DNA of 64,000 nucleotides from contig OZ220686.1 of assembly GCA_965116435.1 (NCBI GenBank), positions 2,604,001 through 2,668,000 on the forward strand, written 5' to 3'. This stretch comes from VXPQ01 sp965116435. Its GTDB lineage: Bacteria > Bacteroidota > Rhodothermia > Rhodothermales > VXPQ01. The notes below the pieces were generated by a model. The model was not told the origin of the DNA and ran no database searches. It was given only the letters and a program-made list of their open reading frames with translations. This document shows, piece by piece, positions 1 through 7,527 of the stretch. Position 1 is the stretch's first letter; each line of letters begins with the position of its first letter. The position numbers were made by a program, and so were the translations under genes.

Positions 1-1
1 T

Positions 2-274
2 ACAAAATATGTGTGTGAAGAATATGCCCCAAATGATAATTTTATGTATAACGAGCAATGTACCAAGGGCAGCGTAGTGGTTATCGAGACGGATCGTCCA
101 AATGGTAAATCGTTAACGTTCGGTATTCATGCTGGTGTGGGTATCGAATATAAATTATTTAATCTTTTTGTATTATCTCATGAGCTCGAATTTTTCTATT
201 CGCCCTGCAAATACAAACAATTTATATGTGCTGGAAGCGACCTCAAGTTCCTGGGCGTTCATCTTGACTTCTAA
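2..274 (+). CDS. Secreted barrel-like protein, C-terminal part (cut by window edge)
   Basis: The reading frame is open from the first bases of the window and stops with TAA at 272-274, so only the last ~90 residues are seen. They align by eye with the C-terminus of the protein at 1009-1683: both have a KGSVVVIETDRP/KEVIIKTDRP-type strand, a glycine-rich strand, a SHELE motif, a PCKY motif and a final VHL-aromatic end. The alternating hydrophobic pattern and terminal Phe suggest an outer-membrane beta-barrel, but no named family is recognised. Its base composition is A+T-richer than the housekeeping genes. It is one of a tandem paralogue group. Confidence 0.6.
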   Translation, partial: TKYVCEEYAPNDNFMYNEQCTKGSVVVIETDRPNGKSLTFGIHAGVGIEYKLFNLFVLSHELEFFYSPCKYKQFICAGSDLKFLGVHLDF

Positions 275-283
275 CGAACCTCC

Positions 284-579
284 CCTCATATCACCCGATC
301 CATGCCCCCGTCGATGGGCACCTGGGCGCCTGTGGTGGCCCGAAACGCATCCCCCGTCATGACGGACACGAGCCGCCCACGTCCGCCCATGGCCAGCAAG
401 GCGTGCACGTGGTTTTTCAGGACCAGGTCGAGGAGTATTTTTTGCGCGCCCCGGACGATGTACGGCCCGACGCGCTCCCGCGTGGGGTTCTTCAGCACGG
501 CGTCCGGTTCGCCCCCTCCGGCGCGGGTCACCGCGTCGAAAACGACGGCCCGGACCCGCTGATTATTATCGAAACCCAA
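284..579 (-). pseudogene. Chimeric remnant: Tm-1-like gene fused to tail of aldolase/dehydrogenase gene
   Basis: Positions 284-386 are nearly identical to 2317-2422, the 3' end of the dehydrogenase gene, apart from a few substitutions and one missing C. Positions 383-538 are nearly identical to 5258-5413 inside the Tm-1-like gene. The two segments meet in a short shared CCGC stretch. On the minus strand the fused frame stays open for 97 codons, reading from a Tm-1-like segment (GGGEPDAVLKNPTRE) straight into the dehydrogenase C-terminus (TTGAQVPIDGG). The protein has neither an intact P-loop domain nor an intact Rossmann domain, so it is read as a non-functional deletion derivative. Upstream bases (540-640) keep an open frame of unknown origin. 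Confidence 0.75.
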
Positions 580-1008
580 CTGGGTTTGTGCCTCGAAGAC
601 GACATTGTCCGCCTGGAGGACGATTTTGGCCGAGCCTGAGGGGATGTGCGGGTTTTTATAGGATTTGGGGCAGGTTGGGCTGAATTTTTTGCGTGCTGCT
701 TGGCAGAATTAATGTTTTTGGTATATGAATTCGAAAAAAATCGATTGACTTTGAAAAATTGAAGTATATTGGGATGAACCGGGCAGTTTTTTGCGTCCGT
801 AACGCCATTCTCTCAGGTACGCTTACTGGACACATGAATCTATTTTCGTCGGCATTTCGCTACGCTTTGGCCTTGGCGAGGGGGGGGGGCTGGGGTTGAT
901 GCATTTCGGCGCGGGCTCGGCTCGCGCAGAGGCGTGCGGCGGAAGCGGGGTGGGCCATTTCATGGACACGGGCCGGATGCTCCTGCTCAAATAAATCGAG
1001 CCAGTACC
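580..1008. other. Non-coding spacer with A+T-rich block and G10 tract
   Basis: No convincing gene lies here. Positions 690-775 are A+T-rich and include TTGACT (745-750) and TATATT (765-770). Their 14-base spacing is short for a sigma-70 promoter, so a promoter is possible but weak. Positions 880-889 are ten consecutive G. A 54-codon frame from ATG 834 crosses this tract but lies out of frame with the gene starting at 1009. Confidence 0.4.
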
Positions 1009-1683
1009 ATGAATACCAAATCTCCCGTTGCTTTTTCTGCCCTTCTTATGTTCCTGACCTTGTTCGGGATTTTCGGAATACTATCGTCTGTACCCTCCGC
1101 CATTGCCCAGGGAGTGGAAGATGTAATCAAAGGAGAACGCACTACCCAAGGCCGGATTGGATTTCGTTTCTTGCCATTGAAATCAGCTCATAGAAGGGAC
1201 GGTGAAATTTATTCCTCCGATGACGATATAATGCCCTACCCTTTTTTCTTTTTGAGTATGCAATACGATCCCTATGGAGTGAATATTGGGTGGGCAGAAG
1301 ATCAAAATGAAAAAACATTCCGATTTGCTCTACGCTATACTCGTTTCGGAAAGAGAATGTATATATTTGGAGGACCTGTTTTATATCATTTTAATAAAAA
1401 ACACAGTTATAGGATATTGTTCTGTGATGCAAATGCTCCTGATGCTTTCATGATAAATTTCCCTGGGGGAAGCTGCAACGCCAAAGAAGTGATTATTAAA
1501 ACAGATCGTCCAGACGGAAAATCGTTATGGCTTGGCATTTCTTCCGGACTGGGAATTCAATATAGACTATCGAGTTTCGTGTTGTCGCACGAGTTGGAAA
1601 TATATTTTACGCCCTGCAAATATGAAGCGTTCATATGCACGGGCAGCGATGTTAAATTGTTGAGCGTACATCTTGTATTTTAG
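1009..1683 (+). CDS. Secreted barrel-like protein (paralogue of 2-274)
   Basis: A 224-residue protein. ATG 1009 is chosen because it gives a clean Sec signal peptide: positive MNTK, a hydrophobic stretch to about residue 25, then an AIAQG cleavage region. The frame stays open further upstream, but that part is G+C-rich and not signal-like. The mature part is rich in alternating aromatic/aliphatic strands (RFGKRMYIFGGP, LVLSHELEI-like) and ends in VHLVF, compatible with an outer-membrane beta-barrel. The C-terminal 80 residues match the truncated protein at the left edge, marking a tandem duplication. Function unknown. The A+T-rich codon use differs from neighbours and may reflect transfer or rapid evolution. 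Confidence 0.6.
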   Translation: MNTKSPVAFSALLMFLTLFGIFGILSSVPSAIAQGVEDVIKGERTTQGRIGFRFLPLKSAHRRDGEIYSSDDDIMPYPFFFLSMQYDPYGVNIGWAEDQNEKTFRFALRYTRFGKRMYIFGGPVLYHFNKKHSYRILFCDANAPDAFMINFPGGSCNAKEVIIKTDRPDGKSLWLGISSGLGIQYRLSSFVLSHELEIYFTPCKYEAFICTGSDVKLLSVHLVF

Positions 1684-1732
1684 ATATGGATGTATCCCCC
1701 GAAACCCCTCTAACCTGATCGACCTACACGCT

Positions 1733-2245
1733 ATGCTTGCTTCTCTACACGCCCATTTCCCGAAAGCCTTAGGCATAGTTGTTCTTATTTTTGCAGGTAT
1801 ATTCTATACTGTATGCGAAGCGCATGCGCAATCTGAAATAAAAATCGATTCCGTATATGCTGAGGCAGGGGCAGATTGGGGAGAAGCAAGATATATGGAG
1901 ATAGGAACCTATTTTTCGCCTCTTAAATATCACCATGACATTTCTGTTCCACTCGGCATTAGCATGCGCTATAAAGCATTTCAACTCGTTACCGATTTTG
2001 AACTCGTGTATTCCATATTTTACAATTTTTACCACCGTAGATGGAGCCCGTACATAGGGTATGGTCGTATAGATTCGTCGCCCGCAATTTCCTTGGGGCT
2101 TACCTTCGAAATGTATACATTTGAGTTGCATAAACCCTATACAATGATCTTGTTTTTGGAGCCGGATGTAACATGGTTCGGTTTTCAGGATACCTGGTTT
2201 TCGCCTGAACTAAGAGTCGGAATAAAATTCGACCTGTCTCCATAA
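1733..2245 (+). CDS. Secreted hypothetical protein, probable outer-membrane barrel
   Basis: A 170-residue protein. ATG 1733 is preferred over an upstream frame extension because it starts a signal peptide: MLASLHAHFPK, then a hydrophobic IVVLIFAGIFYTV core and an AHAQ cleavage site. It begins 50 bases after the preceding paralogue. The mature chain alternates polar and aromatic residues (YMEIGTYFSPLKY, LEPDVTWFGF) and ends in a strand-like GIKFDLSP, as small porin-like barrels do. It is A+T-rich like its upstream neighbour. No family is recognised; a distant relationship to the neighbour is possible but not evident. Confidence 0.5.
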   Translation: MLASLHAHFPKALGIVVLIFAGIFYTVCEAHAQSEIKIDSVYAEAGADWGEARYMEIGTYFSPLKYHHDISVPLGISMRYKAFQLVTDFELVYSIFYNFYHRRWSPYIGYGRIDSSPAISLGLTFEMYTFELHKPYTMILFLEPDVTWFGFQDTWFSPELRVGIKFDLSP

Positions 2246-2318
2246 AGCCCTCTGCGCCAGCCACGCGTGACGCCGCTGCCCCTGCTTTTTATATGACCGG
2301 ATATAGCCTTATATCACC

Positions 2319-4286
2319 TCATATCACCCGATCCGTGCCCCCGTCGATGGGCACCTGGGCGCCCGTGGTGGCCCGAAACGCATCCCCCGCCATGACGGAC
2401 ACGAGCCGCCCCACGTCCGCTGCCCGTATTTCCGTGTTCAGCAGGTTTTTGGTTTTGTATTCCGCAACCGTCATGTCGTAGCGCTTCGCCGAGCGTTCGA
2501 GCGCCTCCTCGGTCCACAGACGGGTGTCGAATACGGCGTCCGGGTGCACCACATTGACGCGCACGCCGTCCGGGGCCAGTTCCAGCGCCGCCACGCGAGC
2601 CAGTTGGGTTACGCCCGCCTTGCTGACCGAATAGGCCCCCGCTCCGGGTCCGGGCGCGGCGTAGTTGCGCGACCCCACGACGACGATGCAGGGGCTGACC
2701 CCCAATTTCAGGTAGGGGATTGCGATGCGCATGAACCGCTGGGTAGCCGTCAGGTTAATGGCCAGCATCCGTTCCCAGGCGTCCGGATCCTGCTCCTCAA
2801 TGCGTTCCCCGGACTGGAAAATCCCTGCATTGCACACGATAATGTCCAGCCCGCCAAAGGCAGCGACCACCTGCTCCACCGCCGTCCGCACGGCATGTTC
2901 GTCGGTCAGGTCGCACGCCAGGCCGGTCATGCCTTCCAGCGCGTCCGCCACGCCGGGATGGACGTCTATGCCCGCCACCGCGGCGCCGTCCCGCAGGAGC
3001 GCTTCACAGGTCGCCTTGCCAATGCCGCCGTACGCCCCCGTGACGAGCGCGATTTTCCCCTGATGCTCCTTCGGCGCGCCTCCCTTGCCCAGTTTCGCCT
3101 GTTCGAGGGACCAGTATTCCACGTCGAAAATCTCCTGTTCGGACAAGGCCCGCCATCCGCCGACAGATTCGCCCGCCTGGATGGCTTCCCGGGTGTGCCG
3201 CGCAATGTCGCGCACGATCCCGCATTCCCGGACGCTGCTCCCGAACGCGATGCATCCGTTTTCCTTCCAGACGGCCATGCGGGGGGCGGGGTCGAGCATC
3301 TGGAGCCCCTCGGTTTTATGGGCTTCGTAATACGCTGCGTAGTCTTTTGCGAACGCAGCGACTTCCGGCACATGTTCCTCCGGGCGCCTGGACACGATCA
3401 CGGGGATGCGTTTGCACCGGAGCACATGATCCGGCGTAAGCGGCCCCCGCGTAGCGATGTCCGCCACGTCCGTGCGGCTTGCAAACCCCTGTGCGCTCCC
3501 CGACCGGTCCAGCATGGCCAGTTGCGCCGCGCCGCGCGCACGGGATACCGCCCGCCGTATCCGCGCCAGATCCAGCAAGTCTACGTCGTTCCGCGCTTCG
3601 GGGCGCTTCGTCTGGCCCTGTTCGGCGAGGTACGCTTCGGCCCGGCTCGCCAGTTCGATCATGTTCTCGTAGGACGTCCGGGCGTCGTCGCCCCATGTGA
3701 ATATGCCGTGGTGCATGAGGATAATGCCCTTGTACCGGCCAAGGTCTGCGCCCCGGATCGCCTCGTACACCTGTTTGGCGAGGATAAAGCCGGGCATCAC
3801 GTACGGCAGCACCAGGCAGTCGGAGCACATCTCCTGCATGATGGCCTCCCCGCGCGGGTTGTTCGTGAGGGTCACCATGGCGTCCGCGTGGGTATGGTCT
3901 ACGAACCGGGCCGGAAGAATGGCGTGCAGGATCGCCTCTACCGACGGGGAGGGGCTGGACGAATCCAGCATGAACGAGCGCAGTTGCCGCGTCATTTCCT
4001 CGTCGGATAAGGTTTCGAGGTCGGCCAGCCGTTGCGTTTCCGCAAGGCGCAGCGCAGGGAATCCGGGTTTTTCGATGGTTTGCAAATCCCAGCCGCTGCC
4101 CTTGACGTACAGCACGTCCACATCCTCCCCGAACAAATTCTGCGCGACGGTCTTGACGGATGTGTTGCCGCCGCCGTGCATGACAAGGTATTCGTCCGAT
4201 CCGAGGAGGCGCGAGGTATAGACCCGCATGGCCAGGTCGTCCCCGGCGCAGGCTTCCGCCTCCCGGTCGTTCCACAAACTGTGCAT
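2319..4286 (-). CDS. Bifunctional class II aldolase / short-chain dehydrogenase (rhamnulose-phosphate aldolase type)
   Basis: A 655-residue fusion. Residues ~1-390 are a class II aldolase domain: HGGGNTSVK phosphate-binding motif near residue 37, HTHAD zinc-ligand pair near 132, and a further MHHGIFTWG histidine motif. Residues ~410-655 are a classical SDR: TGAYGGIG nucleotide motif, NAG, and YSVSK catalytic Tyr/Lys. This matches the RhaD-type aldolase/lactaldehyde dehydrogenase fusions (Bacillus YuxG-like) that split a deoxysugar ketose 1-phosphate and oxidise the aldehyde. The exact sugar is not provable here. It lies first in a minus-strand group with the Tm-1-like and TIM-barrel genes, 49 bases from the next gene. 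Its 3' end is partly duplicated at 284-386. Confidence 0.88.
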   Translation of the reverse strand: MHSLWNDREAEACAGDDLAMRVYTSRLLGSDEYLVMHGGGNTSVKTVAQNLFGEDVDVLYVKGSGWDLQTIEKPGFPALRLAETQRLADLETLSDEEMTRQLRSFMLDSSSPSPSVEAILHAILPARFVDHTHADAMVTLTNNPRGEAIMQEMCSDCLVLPYVMPGFILAKQVYEAIRGADLGRYKGIILMHHGIFTWGDDARTSYENMIELASRAEAYLAEQGQTKRPEARNDVDLLDLARIRRAVSRARGAAQLAMLDRSGSAQGFASRTDVADIATRGPLTPDHVLRCKRIPVIVSRRPEEHVPEVAAFAKDYAAYYEAHKTEGLQMLDPAPRMAVWKENGCIAFGSSVRECGIVRDIARHTREAIQAGESVGGWRALSEQEIFDVEYWSLEQAKLGKGGAPKEHQGKIALVTGAYGGIGKATCEALLRDGAAVAGIDVHPGVADALEGMTGLACDLTDEHAVRTAVEQVVAAFGGLDIIVCNAGIFQSGERIEEQDPDAWERMLAINLTATQRFMRIAIPYLKLGVSPCIVVVGSRNYAAPGPGAGAYSVSKAGVTQLARVAALELAPDGVRVNVVHPDAVFDTRLWTEEALERSAKRYDMTVAEYKTKNLLNTEIRAADVGRLVSVMAGDAFRATTGAQVPIDGGTDRVI

Positions 4287-4335
4287 GATGCTTTATGTTT
4301 TTTTGTCGCTTGGTGATGGCTGGATGATGGCCGGG

Positions 4336-5565
4336 TTATTGTTCGATCATATGGACCAGCGTTCGGACGGCTTCCTCCACGAAAGCCGGATCTTCCGCGC
4401 CATAGTCCAGCTCCCTGAGTTCGACCGGGGCGGGCATGGCGCGGCGGAGCGCGTCGAAGAAGGCGTCGTCGCTTGCCTTGTTTTCCAGCGGCCCTCCGGG
4501 AATGGAATACCGGCTCACCCCGTGCAGGGGCAGCAGAAAGACGGTTTTTTGCGTGCTGTGGACCAGACGTCGTCCGATTTCCTCCGCCACCTTGCGGATT
4601 TCGTCCGGCCCGAGGCGGGGCGCGAACACGACCGGGCTATGGAAAACGTACGCATGGCGCTTCCAGGCTTCCGGCGCCTCGTTGGGCGTGTGCAGCAGCA
4701 GCCCGATATGTTCCGCGCCGCCGGGGCATATCACTTGCGGCAAGCCCAGTTTTCCGGCTACGGTCAGGCGCTCCGGGTCGTGCGAGGCGCGCAGGCCGTC
4801 GTATACGTCGTCGGCGATTTCGCCCAGGCCATAGTCGAAAACCGCTGTCAGGATGCCTTCCCGCATCATCTGCTCCATGGCGCGTCCGCCCGACCCGATG
4901 GCATGAAACGTAATGACTTCGTAGCCTGCTTCGTGGAACAGGTCGATGGCGTGCATGGCGCCCTGGGTCAGCACGCCCAGGTTCGTCATGCCGATGGTCC
5001 CCTTCGTTTCTGCGTCGGCGGCGAGGAGGCGGTCGCTTTTCCGGGCCATGCCCGCCGCGGCGCCCGCCGCATTCGCCAGTATTTTTCTCGAAAACGGGTT
5101 CAGGCCCAGGATGTCGCTCACCGAGAACATCATGGTGACGTCCTTGATGCCCACGAACGGCTCGGTGTCCCCGGACGCCGCCGTGGAGAGCATGATCTTC
5201 CCGAATCCATAGGGCAGCGCCTGCATGACCTGCGAACAGGTGGAGGTGCCCTGCGTGCCGCCCATGGCCAGCAAGGCGTGCACGCGGTTTTTCAGGACCA
5301 GGTCGAGGAGTATTTTTTGCGCGCCCCGGACGATGTACGGCCCGACGCGCTCCCGCGTGGGGTTCTTCAGCACGGCGTCCGGTTCGCCCCCTCCGGCGCG
5401 GATCACCGCGTCGGCGTCGATGTCCACGGGTACGGCGGCAGGCCCCACCACTCCGATATTGATGAGCAGGGCTTGCTCCCCGAGGGCTTCGATTTCCTGG
5501 CGCACGAAATCCGCTTCTGCGCCTTTCGTGTCCATCGTGGCCAGTACGGCAATGGTTTTCGACAT
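4336..5565 (-). CDS. Tm-1-like ATP-binding protein (UPF0261)
   Basis: A 409-residue protein. The start is ATG 5565 (MSKTIAVLATMDTKG), the canonical family start. The frame runs open much further upstream, but that part only shadows the neighbouring gene. Features of UPF0261/Tm-1 N-domain proteins: the N-terminal TMDTKGAE motif, GGGEPDAVL, LLAMGGTQGTS glycine loop and FHAIGSGGRAMEQ. The plant homologue Tm-1 binds ATP and inhibits a viral replicase; the bacterial role is unknown. In plants and many bacteria this domain is fused to or adjacent to the PEP-hydrolase-like TIM barrel, which is the next gene here. Positions 5258-5413 are the source of a duplicate fragment at 383-538. Confidence 0.85.
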   Translation of the reverse strand: MSKTIAVLATMDTKGAEADFVRQEIEALGEQALLINIGVVGPAAVPVDIDADAVIRAGGGEPDAVLKNPTRERVGPYIVRGAQKILLDLVLKNRVHALLAMGGTQGTSTCSQVMQALPYGFGKIMLSTAASGDTEPFVGIKDVTMMFSVSDILGLNPFSRKILANAAGAAAGMARKSDRLLAADAETKGTIGMTNLGVLTQGAMHAIDLFHEAGYEVITFHAIGSGGRAMEQMMREGILTAVFDYGLGEIADDVYDGLRASHDPERLTVAGKLGLPQVICPGGAEHIGLLLHTPNEAPEAWKRHAYVFHSPVVFAPRLGPDEIRKVAEEIGRRLVHSTQKTVFLLPLHGVSRYSIPGGPLENKASDDAFFDALRRAMPAPVELRELDYGAEDPAFVEEAVRTLVHMIEQ

Positions 5566-5606
5566 AATGCGTTGGATGCGTTGCGTGCTGTCGGCGAAGG
5601 CCGCCG

Positions 5607-6476
5607 TTATCCGGTCTGCGTACGGAAGCGCAGGGCGGCGAATTCCCGGGCCGCCGCCGATACGGCGCGTTCTATGGGGAGGCGTTCCGTGGACGATCCG
5701 GTCCAGAAACCGTGCCCGGAGGTGTGGTCCAGCATGTATTTCGCATCGACCGGGTTCTCCATGGCCGCGCCGTGCGCTACGAGGATGGCTTCGGGATGGA
5801 CCTTGCGCACGGCCTGGTAGGCTTCTTCGGTTTGTTCGGCGGTTTGCTCGATGGTCAAGCCGCTGTCGTACCCCTTGAGTCCCCCTTTCGTGGTGCCTGC
5901 ATGGTAGCAAAAGATGTGCGGCCGGGCCTGTTCGCACAGGGCCAGCGCGTCTTCGAGGGTAAACGCCAGCCCGATCGTCACCATGTCCATCTCTTCCCGC
6001 GCCAGTGTCAACATCTCGATTTCGTGCTGGTACGTGATCCCGGCGCTCGTCATCACCCGGTATATCTCGCTGTCGTGGTCTACGTAGCTGATGGAGGGGC
6101 CGATATTCGAAACGGATTGCACGCCCATGGCCTTGCATTCCTCGAGAATCATGCGCATATCCTTGAGGGGATCGTTTGCGTTCAGGCAGGCGCAGACGAA
6201 GGCGTCGCCCCCCAGCGCCGGCATGATGTCTTCGCGGGTGTAGTCCAGCGTTTGCCGGTTCGAGTCGAGGATGGGCCACATCATGGACATGGTGCCCATC
6301 CCGTTGGCGCGCAATCGCGCCCCGGAAAACGTATTGATGCAATCGACGCCGGCGGCTTCCAGCAGCCTGGCGACCAGGCCGCTGCCCGCGCTGGCGATCA
6401 TGATGGGCAGGCGCCCGGCCACTTTGGCGTGCAGCCCTGCGAGAATGCGTTCCGTGGAGATGCGGCGAGTAATCAT
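5607..6476 (-). CDS. Phosphoenolpyruvate hydrolase-like TIM-barrel protein
   Basis: A 289-residue protein starting at ATG 6476. It opens with a TIM-barrel first strand (LPIMIASAGSGLVARLLE) and carries FCYHAGTTKGG and HGAAMENP motifs typical of the PEP_hydrolase family (PF09370-like), which forms the second half of Tm-1/UPF0261 fusion proteins. It lies 41 bases upstream of the Tm-1-like gene on the same strand, so the pair likely reconstitutes the two-domain protein as a complex. Reaction unproven: the family name comes from an old fungal annotation. Co-location with the sugar-phosphate aldolase suggests a shared carbohydrate pathway. Confidence 0.8.
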   Translation of the reverse strand: MITRRISTERILAGLHAKVAGRLPIMIASAGSGLVARLLEAAGVDCINTFSGARLRANGMGTMSMMWPILDSNRQTLDYTREDIMPALGGDAFVCACLNANDPLKDMRMILEECKAMGVQSVSNIGPSISYVDHDSEIYRVMTSAGITYQHEIEMLTLAREEMDMVTIGLAFTLEDALALCEQARPHIFCYHAGTTKGGLKGYDSGLTIEQTAEQTEEAYQAVRKVHPEAILVAHGAAMENPVDAKYMLDHTSGHGFWTGSSTERLPIERAVSAAAREFAALRFRTQTG

Positions 6477-6952
6477 GGCGTAAAGTTAAGCGAAGCGATA
6501 CGAACGGGTTGGGGAAGTTATCGAATTATTCCTGTGGAATCACGAGATAATGCGTATGATCCTGAATTCCATGCATTGTCGAGCGGGCGCAAAAACAGGG
6601 CGTTCGGCGGAATAGGCCCGGCGCCGGGCATCGCCTGCGTTTTTGGGGCGGGACGCTTTGCTTCAGGTCTTTAGCTTCATTTCTTTAGTTTCAGCTCATT
6701 TAGTTTCAGCTCTTTAGTTTCAGGTCGATGTTTCAGGGAAGAGTACGCGGGGTTCCTTAAAAAATAAGGCGCCGAATTTCGGAGGTTAAAAAAGTAAGGT
6801 GCGCTGTTTCGCCCGGGTTCGGGGCCGTGCGGAACATTGCGGCATGTTCGGGTAAAATCGCACAGGCGTCTTTTTCATGGCATGGATTTCTCCCGAAAAA
6901 CCATCCCGAAAATCATCCAAAAACAACCCCCAAAACCATCCGAATACAACCC
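6477..6952. other. Long intergenic spacer between divergent genes
   Basis: About 475 bases separate the divergently transcribed TIM-barrel gene and ribH. It contains a 14-bp tandem repeat block (6661-6724) and a CCAUCC/AAAACC-rich low-complexity stretch (6890-6950) directly before ribH. No FMN riboswitch core was recognised. An upstream-extended ribH frame from ATG 6827 is possible but encodes an unusual KNHPENHPK-type segment. Confidence 0.5.
6661..6724. repeat. 14-bp tandem repeat, ~4.5 copies
   Basis: Successive units at 6661, 6675, 6689 (15 bases), 6704 and a partial one at 6718 share the consensus TTTCAGCTCTTTAG with a few substitutions. The block is pyrimidine-rich and non-coding. Such short tandem arrays can vary in copy number by slippage. 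Confidence 0.75.
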
Positions 6953-7447
6953 GTGCCCAGGATAGTCACAGGTTCGCAGGAGGCCGGGACCGCGCGTTTC
7001 GGCGTGGTGGTCAGCCGGTTCAACGAGCCGGTTACGGAGCGTTTGCTTGCCGGCGCGCTGGAGGCGCTGGCGTCCCGCGGCGCGGACATGGACCGGGTTA
7101 CGGTGGCGTGGTGCGCCGGGGCCGTGGAGATTCCGCTGGTCGCCCGGACGTTGGCCGGAACCGGATCGTACGATGCGATTATTTGTCTTGGCGCCGTGAT
7201 TCGCGGCGAAACGCCCCATTTCGAGGTCGTGTGCCAGACCGCTTCGTACGGCGCGGCGCGCACCTCGCTGGACCTCGGTTTGCCCGTCGCGTTTGGCGTG
7301 CTTACCACGGATACGGCCGAGCAGGCGCTGGCGCGATCCGGCGGGGCGAAGGGCAACAAGGGCGCCGATGCGGCGGCAGCGGCCATTGAAATGGTCAATT
7401 TGTTGCGCAACATTGGCGAACTGCCCGCGTTTCCTGCGCGGCCATGA
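6953..7447 (+). CDS. ribH: 6,7-dimethyl-8-ribityllumazine synthase
   Basis: Catalyses the penultimate riboflavin step: 5-amino-6-ribitylaminouracil plus 3,4-dihydroxy-2-butanone 4-phosphate gives lumazine. Diagnostic motifs are SRFN near the start, GAVEIPLVA, GAVIRGETPHFE and FGVLTTDTAEQA followed by GNKGADAA. From GTG 6953 the product is 164 residues, the usual size. An in-frame ATG at 6827 would add 42 residues rich in Lys, Pro, Asn and His that match no known domain, so GTG is preferred. It stands alone without other rib genes. Confidence 0.9.
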   Translation: MPRIVTGSQEAGTARFGVVVSRFNEPVTERLLAGALEALASRGADMDRVTVAWCAGAVEIPLVARTLAGTGSYDAIICLGAVIRGETPHFEVVCQTASYGAARTSLDLGLPVAFGVLTTDTAEQALARSGGAKGNKGADAAAAAIEMVNLLRNIGELPAFPARP

Positions 7448-7527
7448 CCTTTGCGCTGCGCTGGCGCCGGGCCGGGCGTTCCTGCTGTCCGGTTTGATGC
7501 GCGGCGGCGCGTTTTTTTCGTTTTCTG

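Noticed and set aside
745..770. Sigma-70 promoter for the secreted protein at 1009
   Set aside because: The spacing of 14 bases is too short and the gene starts 240 bases downstream; kept only as a remark on the spacer.
2544..4010. Long plus-strand frame opposite the aldolase/dehydrogenase gene
   Set aside because: It is Arg/His-rich with no domain or motif, and is the antisense shadow of a clearly coding G+C-rich gene.
4336..6342. Single 668-residue minus-strand protein covering the Tm-1-like gene and upstream region
   Set aside because: The N-terminal ~260 residues are Arg/His-rich and out of frame with the PEP-hydrolase-like gene that truly occupies that DNA. The family start is ATG 5565.
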